Positions 58,401 to 64,000 of a stretch of 64,000 bases of DNA are shown here, piece by piece (positions within the stretch are counted from its first letter, which is position 1; every line of letters begins with the position of its first letter). This DNA is from a bacterium (lineage in GTDB: Bacteria; Vulcanimicrobiota; Xenobia; Xenobiales; JADMJV01). The notes below the pieces were generated by a model, which was given only the letters and a program-made list of their open reading frames with translations, searched no databases and was not told the DNA's origin. The stretch lies in NCBI GenBank assembly GCA_018780265.1, contig JADMJV010000013.1:31037-95036 (forward strand), in the 5' to 3' direction. The position numbers were made by a program, and so were the translations under genes.

Positions 58401-61079
58401 AAATACAAGCCTGGCGAAACCGCGACCATCCTGGTCAAGTCGCCCTATGAAAAGACTCGGGCCCTGGTCACCCTGGAACGCGAACATGTGATGGATCGCT
58501 TTGTGGTGGAGTTGACAGGAACGGCACCCACCATTCAAGTTCCGCTGACCTCCCGGCATCTGCCCAACGTGTATGTCTCGATCATGCTTCTGCAGGGGCG
58601 CAACCCCAAGCAAGAGTTTGGCCCGGATGGTCAAGACCTGAGCAAGCCGGGGTTTAAGATCGGCTATGCAAACCTGCTGGTCGAACCGGAAGAGAAACGG
58701 CTCCAGGTCAAAGTCAAAACCGACAAGGAAAAATACGCCCCTGGCGACGAGGTGGTGGCCGATATCCAGGTCACCGACTCCAGTGGGACCGGAGTGGAAT
58801 CAGAAATCTGTCTGGCCGTGCCCGATCAAGGTGTGCTGGCCCTGACAGGCTACACTTTGCCAGACTGGTTTTCGGTCTTTTATGGACCTCGCCCCCTGTC
58901 GGTCACTACCTGCGAAACGCGTATGGACGTGATCGGGCAGCGAGCCTATGGAACCAAAGGGGCCAATGCCGGTGGCGGCGGTGGCTTTGATGCCGCCGAG
59001 GGACGCGACGACTTCCGCTATACCGCCTACTGGAACCCCAGTCTGACCAGTGATTCGCAAGGAAAGGCTCAGGCTCGCTTTAAACTGCCCGACAATCTGA
59101 CCACTTTCCGCGTCATGGCCATGGCTCAGACGGGCACTTCCAAATTCGGGTCGGCCGAGAGCAAATTCGAGGTACAGAAGCCTCTCTTGTTGCAGCCTTC
59201 CACGCCCGACTTCGCCCGCGTGGGGGACGATTTCCAGGCCGGCGTGGTGGTGCGCAATAACAGTGGCGACAATCTGTCCGTCAAAGTGACCGCCAATCCG
59301 CAGGGGCTGAGCCTGAGTGGCGAGGCCTCCCAGTCGCTCGATCTGGCGGCCGGTAAAGAGAAAGAGGTGCTCTTTCACTTCAAAGCCGACAAACTCAATC
59401 AGGCCAAGTTCAACTTCAGCGCCGAGGGGGGCAGCTATCAAGACGCCCTGACCCTGCCTCTCAGCGTCGAGCAACCAGTCACCTTTGAGAACGTCAGCAC
59501 CAGCGGCTCCACCACCCAGTCAGCCGCCGTGGAGATGGTGGTTCCTTCTCCTATGGCGGCGGGTACTGGTGTGCTCAGACTGTTTTTGTCGAGCAGTGCG
59601 CTGGTCGGACTGGAAGGTCCCCTTAAAGAACTGCAGGACTGCATCTACTACGGATTGGAGCCACGTCTGAGCAAGATTCGCGGCGCTCTGGCCGGTCGCG
59701 ACCTGGCTCAGGCCCTCGATCAGGACCAGCAAGAGGCACCGCTGGAGACCTGGGTTGCCGACCTGAATACCTACATGGTGGGAGAAAAGGGCTTTGCCTC
59801 CTACGACACCCTGGACGCCGACCCGTATCTGACGGCCTATACCCTGGAAACGCTCTACCTGGCCAAGAAAGCCGGAGTCAAATTTGATGGTAAGCTGATC
59901 GACGCCGCCCGAGCCTACCTAAAAGACTACCTGAACAACCCTCAGACCTACAGCGAGTACATGCAGCCCTCGGAAGTGCGTCTGGTGCGGTGCTTTGCCC
60001 TCTACGCCCTCAGCTTGGGCGAATTCGACGGACTGTCGTATTTCAACAACCTGCTCAGAAGTCGTCTCGACCTGTCGACAGAAGCCCGCGTTTACCTGTT
60101 GTTGGCCGGTCGTCGCCTGGGGGCCAGCGCCACCGACCTGGCTTTGCTCGAGCAAGATCTGGTCAATGCCAGCAAGGTCGAAGCGGCCACGGTTCACTTT
60201 AAAGACCCCAAAGCGGCTAAAACCCGGTGGACCTTCGCCAGCGACAACAAACTGACAGCTCTGGCTCTGGAAGCCTTGCTGGAAGCCCCCAAAGGCTACC
60301 CTCAAGCGGGTAAAGTGGTGGCCTGGCTGATGGAAGCACGTTCCAAGGAAGGCGACTGGGGAGACACTCACGACAACGCCCGCGTGATGGAGGCACTCTA
60401 TCACTACTTCAAGGCCCAAGAAAAGGATCGGCCCAACTTTGAAGCGACCGCTTTTGTCGGCAAAGAACAGGTCCAGAAAGCCTCCTTCCTGGGTCGCCAG
60501 CTCAAAGTTGAAAAGTCCAGCACACCTATCGTCAGTAGCATCGAGAGATTGGCGGTGGGCCTCAAGAAGGTTGGGCCGGGGCGACTTTACTACGAAATGC
60601 GGCTGAGCTACGCCGCCGCCAAAGAACCACCCGCTCGGGACGAAGGTCTGGCCGTGCTCAAGAAGATCTCCACTCTTAAGGGGGACAGCTTCCCAGCCCA
60701 ACTCAAGGCGGGCGAAACCTACATGGTGACGCTCACGGTGGTTTCGCCGCAAGACCGTCGCTTCGTGGTGGTCAACGACCCGGTTCCGGCCGGCTGCGAG
60801 GTAGTTCAGACCCAGTTTGAAACGGAGAGTGCAGAAATGCAGCGGATTCTATCGATGGCTCAGTCCAAGCTGCGCAACGCAACCTTCGTTCACTTTGAAA
60901 AATACCCCGACCATGTGGCCCTCTTTGCCGATGGGTTACAGGCCGGCGAGCACACCTTCCAGTATCTGGTGCGGGCCAATCAGCCGGGAAAATTCACGAT
61001 GCCGGCCACCAAGGCCGAGGAGATCTATCACCCGGAGGTCTTTGGCACCACCATGAGCCGGGTGGTTGACATCAAATAG
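55449..61079 (+). CDS. Alpha-2-macroglobulin family lipoprotein lacking thioester
   Basis: 1876-residue periplasmic protease trap. The signal peptide ends in lipobox IVGC (Cys22), so it is anchored. A series of MG domains spans about 40-1100, and the A2M domain with NPSLTSDSQGKAQARFKLPDNLTTFRVMAMA lies near 1195-1225. Bacterial homologues carry a thioester Cys-x-Glu-Gln in the helical domain. Here the aligned site is YYGLEPRLSK (1400-1409), with Leu1403 and Pro1405 in place of Cys and Gln, and Cys1398 displaced 5 residues upstream, so the covalent trap is gone. pbpC follows after one base. Confidence 0.9.
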   Translation: MNRPRRLAVLCCGLLALGIVGCQRSGGGLEKELPQELLDVLPIGEKRPVEVVLASPQGEIEKLDQAQSIVMSFNQPMVPLRPVSTDLSVDFVEISPKLEGRFRWKGTATLVFEPKVKLPFASRFKVTVKKGLKSWSGQELAKDYTFQFLTPTAAMEQCMPMEGSEMQGMDDPIYLHFNQPVRPQDVEKSLKLQQGNDTFEVEVRGYTEEDRKAEGRAADAQDAYQLPREKGLVVGPVENAVVVTPKKLLRAGQYTTVVILSGLKSPGGPEVTSSERTFSFTTRRPFALANTSRKEDPESGLYAEFTTPVSPATLHKAVTIEPPIKLPDFATDDDYTTSTVYLGGSLKPNTTYKIRFNDSLIDRYGAKLNGPNELVVKTGDYSSMLLGPEGSGVLELQGSQKIPYGVRNLSNLTASLRKLTPTEMIALQGKDNAFYSSEAFTPPGGYTRTIELGGSKRRNEVEQRDLVMPGGGLYYVQTSGGSNRQKALVSVSDIGVTAKYAAENLLIYATTLKDANPVPNAAVQLYDKQGKLLWSGTTNAEGFCQAPGWSALGLAKTEDWSPPDLWAFVKSGASESFVHSQGYNSVGPWAFDLDYNSDQHARRFQSFSFSERGVYRPGETVQLKGSLRELSEGSWKLPQVEKVYYKVTDSRDREVTKGELPVNRFGGYDQSLALKPGAVTGFYRVEYHLPNALEKSLKWKDPLTTVAFQVEAFRPAQFEVTVTSAKPFYVMGDKAQLDVKGWYLFGAPMNDRPLSWVARLEPSSLRPEGFEGFDFGLHWDSESQDESKELTTGKETLDAQGLAHPNVALEKIPFRGSANLVFEGTATAPNRQSLSGRKSIPVYRGEYQLGVRNETSFCQAGKPHKVQVIAVRPDGETQQGVTVRLELLRRQWNSVRKADESGGYRWISEVKDEPVSDKEIRTSTSPVDLDLSPPKAGYYVVRASSKDDRGNSIVSESGFYASGIDYVAWGRLEGDNIELVTDKKKYKPGETATILVKSPYEKTRALVTLEREHVMDRFVVELTGTAPTIQVPLTSRHLPNVYVSIMLLQGRNPKQEFGPDGQDLSKPGFKIGYANLLVEPEEKRLQVKVKTDKEKYAPGDEVVADIQVTDSSGTGVESEICLAVPDQGVLALTGYTLPDWFSVFYGPRPLSVTTCETRMDVIGQRAYGTKGANAGGGGGFDAAEGRDDFRYTAYWNPSLTSDSQGKAQARFKLPDNLTTFRVMAMAQTGTSKFGSAESKFEVQKPLLLQPSTPDFARVGDDFQAGVVVRNNSGDNLSVKVTANPQGLSLSGEASQSLDLAAGKEKEVLFHFKADKLNQAKFNFSAEGGSYQDALTLPLSVEQPVTFENVSTSGSTTQSAAVEMVVPSPMAAGTGVLRLFLSSSALVGLEGPLKELQDCIYYGLEPRLSKIRGALAGRDLAQALDQDQQEAPLETWVADLNTYMVGEKGFASYDTLDADPYLTAYTLETLYLAKKAGVKFDGKLIDAARAYLKDYLNNPQTYSEYMQPSEVRLVRCFALYALSLGEFDGLSYFNNLLRSRLDLSTEARVYLLLAGRRLGASATDLALLEQDLVNASKVEAATVHFKDPKAAKTRWTFASDNKLTALALEALLEAPKGYPQAGKVVAWLMEARSKEGDWGDTHDNARVMEALYHYFKAQEKDRPNFEATAFVGKEQVQKASFLGRQLKVEKSSTPIVSSIERLAVGLKKVGPGRLYYEMRLSYAAAKEPPARDEGLAVLKKISTLKGDSFPAQLKAGETYMVTLTVVSPQDRRFVVVNDPVPAGCEVVQTQFETESAEMQRILSMAQSKLRNATFVHFEKYPDHVALFADGLQAGEHTFQYLVRANQPGKFTMPATKAEEIYHPEVFGTTMSRVVDIK

Positions 61080-61080
61080 C

Positions 61081-63351
61081 ATGCGTGTCAATCTTCGTCG
61101 TTGGGCCAAGGGGCTCGCAGGGCTGTCGCTGACGGGCGCAGCCCTTTTTTTTGCCCCCCCCTGGCCGGCCGAGCTGAGCGATTTGAAACGAAGCTTCAAC
61201 CTGCGGCTGCTCGACCGCCGGGGGAAACTGCTACGCGTCGTGGCCTCGGCTGACTCAGGAGTGCAGCACCGGCTGAGCCTGGATCAGATCAGCTCGGTTC
61301 TAATTCAAGCCACGCTGGCCTCGGAAGACCAGCGCTTCTACGCTCATCCCGGTATCGATCCCATTTCCATCGGGCGAGCTGCCAACCGCAACTGGCAGGC
61401 CGGCCGAGTGGTGGAGGGCGGATCCACCCTGACCCAGCAACTGGTGCGCATGCTGCGGCCCCCTTCGGACCGCGGTTGGAAAGTCAAAATGGGAGAAAGC
61501 TATTGGGCCCTGCGTCTGGAACGTCGCTACAGCAAACGCGAAATTCTGGAGGCCTACCTCAACCTGGCCCCCTACGGACTGCAGACCTGCGGCGTCGAAG
61601 CGGCGGCGCAACTCTACTTCAACAAGCCCGCCAGCCAGCTCTCCCTGGCCGAAAGCACTTTTTTGGCCGTCCTGCCGCGCGCCCCCGAATCGTTCCTCCC
61701 CTACCAAAATGCCGATGAGATTGTCGTTTACCAAAAGGGCCTGCTGGGGCGCATGGTGGCGCTGGGGATGATCTCGGTGCAGGAACAACGGCGGGCGCTG
61801 GCAGAGCCCCTACGCTTGCGTCCCCTGGACTCAACCTGGGAATCCGGCCACTTTTGCGACTACCTGCTGACCCGCCTGCCGCCCCAGAGCCGCGGCGATA
61901 TCCAGACCACCCTGGATTTGAGCCTGCAACACGATGTAGAAGGCATCCTGGCTGTCCACCTCAAGCGACTCTACTCGCGCGGCGTAAGCAATGGCGCGGT
62001 GGTGGTCTTGGACGTTGCCAGCGGCGAAATATTGGCCATGGTGGGCTCGACAGACTACCAAAAGGGCCAGTTCAATGCCTGCCTGTCCGGGCGGCAGGCT
62101 GGCTCCACCTTAAAGCCCTTTACCTACGCCCTGGCCCTGGAGCGCGACTATACGGCCGCCTCGATCTTGCCGGACCTGAATCTCTATCCCAGCCAGTTGC
62201 TCAAGAGCTTCATTCCGCGCAACTACGACGAGCGATTCCACGGGCCGGTGCGCCTGCGCGAAGCACTGGCCTGCTCCTACAATGTGCCGGTAGTGCGCGT
62301 GCTGGAAAGAGTCGGTGTGGAATCGCTGCTGCAGCGCTTGCGGGCATTGGGTTTTGGGAGGCTCACCCAATCGGCTCAATTTTATGGTTTAGGCCTGACG
62401 CTCGGAGGCGGCGAAGTTTCCCTGTTGGAATTGGCCCGAGCTTATCGATGCCTGGCTCGCCATGGTCGCTATGGCCCGGAACGGGCCTGGTCAGAGCAGC
62501 CCTCCGCCCGGGAAAAAACGGTGTTAGACCCACCCGTAGCTGCCCTCATTACCGACATACTCAAAGACCCGCAGGCCCGGGCACCTGCCTTTGGACTTCA
62601 TGGACCTCTTAACCTGGCCTTCGAATGCGCCGCCAAAACCGGAACGAGCAAAGGTTACCGGGACAACTGGACGGTGGGCTATACTCCGCTCTATGTGGTG
62701 GCCTGCTGGGTGGGCAACTTCGACGGTAGCTCGATGCGCAACGGTGTCTCCGGCGTAACCGGCGCGGCCCCGGTTTTCCACGATGTCATGAGCGCCCTTG
62801 TCCAACGAGACGGAGGTTCGCCAGCCTTTACCCGACCGCCAGGCTTACGCCAATGGAAGGTGTGCGAGGCTTCGGGCCAACGGCCCGGACCCAATTGCCC
62901 CCACCCTATTCAGGAATGGTTTTTAGAGCGCAAGCCACAGCCCGAGACGTGTAGCATGCATGAACGTTTCACCCTGAACGGCAAAGAACAGGTTTTTTGC
63001 CGCTATCCCCCCCTCTACCGGGCCTGGGCCCTGGCTCAAGGGATCCCTCAACCTCCGGCCCGAGCCAGTCCTACCAGCACCGAGGTCTCCATTGCCTTTC
63101 CTGACAACGGTGCCGTATTTCGCCTGGACCAAAACCTGCGGGCCGACTACCAGCGGCTACACCTACGCGTGACCGTGCCCGATTGGTGCACTAAAGTTGA
63201 ATGGCAAGTTGGAGAAACAAAGTTGACCTCGAACCAAAAACCCTTTGACCAATGGTGGCCGCTCCAATCCGGAGGCTACCTGGTGCAAGCCGTGGCTATG
63301 GGGCCGGGTCGACAGCAATCCAGCCCCAGCATCCACATCGTGGTGCGCTGA
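61081..63351 (+). CDS. pbpC: Penicillin-binding protein 1C
   Basis: 756-residue bifunctional peptidoglycan synthase. It has an N-terminal membrane anchor (about 12-28). The GT51 transglycosylase domain has the catalytic Glu in ASEDQRFYAHPGID and EGGSTLTQQLVRM (about 115-128). The transpeptidase domain has SxxK in GSTLKPF, SxN in SYNVP and KTGTS. The C-terminal BiPBP_C domain (about 660-756) matches PBP1C rather than PBP1A/B. Pairing with an alpha-2-macroglobulin gene is conserved in diderms and is thought to protect or repair the wall after protease attack. It starts 1 base after the macroglobulin stop. Confidence 0.94.
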   Translation: MRVNLRRWAKGLAGLSLTGAALFFAPPWPAELSDLKRSFNLRLLDRRGKLLRVVASADSGVQHRLSLDQISSVLIQATLASEDQRFYAHPGIDPISIGRAANRNWQAGRVVEGGSTLTQQLVRMLRPPSDRGWKVKMGESYWALRLERRYSKREILEAYLNLAPYGLQTCGVEAAAQLYFNKPASQLSLAESTFLAVLPRAPESFLPYQNADEIVVYQKGLLGRMVALGMISVQEQRRALAEPLRLRPLDSTWESGHFCDYLLTRLPPQSRGDIQTTLDLSLQHDVEGILAVHLKRLYSRGVSNGAVVVLDVASGEILAMVGSTDYQKGQFNACLSGRQAGSTLKPFTYALALERDYTAASILPDLNLYPSQLLKSFIPRNYDERFHGPVRLREALACSYNVPVVRVLERVGVESLLQRLRALGFGRLTQSAQFYGLGLTLGGGEVSLLELARAYRCLARHGRYGPERAWSEQPSAREKTVLDPPVAALITDILKDPQARAPAFGLHGPLNLAFECAAKTGTSKGYRDNWTVGYTPLYVVACWVGNFDGSSMRNGVSGVTGAAPVFHDVMSALVQRDGGSPAFTRPPGLRQWKVCEASGQRPGPNCPHPIQEWFLERKPQPETCSMHERFTLNGKEQVFCRYPPLYRAWALAQGIPQPPARASPTSTEVSIAFPDNGAVFRLDQNLRADYQRLHLRVTVPDWCTKVEWQVGETKLTSNQKPFDQWWPLQSGGYLVQAVAMGPGRQQSSPSIHIVVR

Positions 63352-63352
63352 C

Positions 63353-64000
63353 TCAGGGATGGTCCAGATAGTTTAAGATGGCGGGGGTATAGAGCGAATT
63401 GACCCCCGCTACCCGTTGACGTAACTCGCCAAAATTTTGCTGACGACGCAACTGAGCCGCGTGATACTGAAAGTACTGCTGGACGGGAAAGGTCTCCCAC
63501 AGATTTTCACTGTGTTCATAGATGCGGATGACCCGGTCCGTGGTTGCCAGCGTGACCTGAGGTTGCACCGCCAGGGCTAAAATAGCCTGGCGACGAGCGT
63601 GTACGTCTTTATCCGTCTCCATCACCTGAACCAAAAACTGTTCCGCTTTTTCGCGAGTAGACGCGTCCAGTGCTGGGCTGCAGGCCGCCACGCTCAAAAT
63701 GGCCACCGCTTCCTTATGGGGCAGGGATGAGTAGTTGATCATGATGTATTGGGCCAGAGGCATGATCTTTGCTGTGTGCACACCCAGTGCCGAGAAGACG
63801 CAATGGCAGTCTTCATGATTGATGCGCGCCAGGCTCTGGTCGTCGATCCCGCGCGCATAGGCCACGCCCTCGCGATTGGGCCCAAGCACCTTGACGATAC
63901 CGGCCTGGTTGCCGATCATCAATCGTTTTAGTTCGGTTTTGAGAGTGCCAAAACCGGCTTCTTCTGGGGGGCCTTCAGAGGCGGCCGGCGTGATGGCCTT
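63353..64000 (-). CDS. Unknown protein, 5' end beyond window
   Basis: The frame is open from the right edge to the stop at 63353; at least 215 residues are visible. It contains a Gly/Glu/Pro stretch at the edge, then NQAGIVKVLGPNREGVAYARG and several helical segments that could be HEAT-like (HKEAVAILSVAACSPALD, AEQFLVQVMETDKDVHARRQAILALAV). A start at TTG 63922 is not needed because the frame continues. Convergent with pbpC. No family recognised. Confidence 0.7.
   Translation of the reverse strand, partial: KAITPAASEGPPEEAGFGTLKTELKRLMIGNQAGIVKVLGPNREGVAYARGIDDQSLARINHEDCHCVFSALGVHTAKIMPLAQYIMINYSSLPHKEAVAILSVAACSPALDASTREKAEQFLVQVMETDKDVHARRQAILALAVQPQVTLATTDRVIRIYEHSENLWETFPVQQYFQYHAAQLRRQQNFGELRQRVAGVNSLYTPAILNYLDHP

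Noticed and set aside
1..64000. CRISPR array, intact insertion sequence, integrase or phage genes
   Set aside because: No regularly spaced short repeats, transposase, integrase or structural phage genes were seen; the only interspersed repeat is the two-copy hairpin element.

Overview
GC-rich bacterial chromosome from a probably diderm, uncultured-type lineage that I cannot name from sequence alone. Lipoproteins with clear lipoboxes, a periplasmic alpha-2-macroglobulin paired with penicillin-binding protein 1C, an exosortase and a PilT-like ATPase argue for a Gram-negative envelope. The rapZ-yvcK pair is also known from Firmicutes and Actinobacteria. Bacteria of the Candidatus Eremiobacterota/Xenobia type are a guess only. 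There is no rRNA, no intact insertion sequence and no CRISPR array. Genes are densely packed with many 1-20 bp overlaps and frequent GTG/TTG starts.

Layout. 0-5.9 kb: end of inositol-phosphate synthase, a TPR protein, chorismate mutase/prephenate dehydrogenase, inositol monophosphatase, acetyltransferases and a glycosyltransferase. 5.9-9.2 kb: a gene-poor accessory island with a decayed macro-domain gene, an intact VapBC pair with palindromes at its promoter, a decayed NERD-like gene, a small hydrophobic protein, and the first of two copies of a hairpin-rich element. 9.2-25.1 kb: a DUF3160 protein, then housekeeping genes (thioredoxin, methyltransferases, PfkB kinase, MobB, HAD phosphatases, thioesterase, RapZ/YvcK, acid phosphatase, CoA transferase, nitroreductase) and an SBP-TRIC fusion. 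25.2-29.3 kb: a GDFGEYRGD-repeat lipoprotein, FtsK, and an Uma2 nuclease remnant. 29.5-35.4 kb: an operon rpoZ / inactive-looking PilT / toroid protein / GT2 glycosyltransferase, then glnS. 35.4-40.6 kb: a lipase, a lipoprotein, a HELGH membrane protein, a HigBA operon with a third gene, an XRE regulator with an acidic tail, and the second hairpin element.

40.6-47.4 kb is a coherent neutral-lipid cluster: two fatty-acyl-reductase-type SDR proteins, an HSL esterase, a wax ester synthase/DGAT and an aldehyde dehydrogenase. 47.3-50.5 kb: an AbiEii-like nucleotidyltransferase with a coupled partner, a membrane protein and a HAD-IIB phosphatase. 50.5-50.8 kb: tRNA-Met, tRNA-Glu and tRNA-Val with a near-consensus promoter and two hairpin terminators. 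50.9-64 kb: an unknown Lys-rich protein, an EF-hand calpain-like protease, an exosortase E/CPBP-protease fusion with a DUF2306 protein, the alpha-2-macroglobulin/PbpC pair, and the end of an unknown gene.

The most unusual cross-cutting signal is an N-terminal leader (M-[KNT]-I, then a Pro-rich stretch, in most ending D-x-V-x-L-[SG]) on five otherwise unrelated proteins (starts at 8446, 25226, 36549, 37368 and 49343). It may mark a shared export or sorting route.
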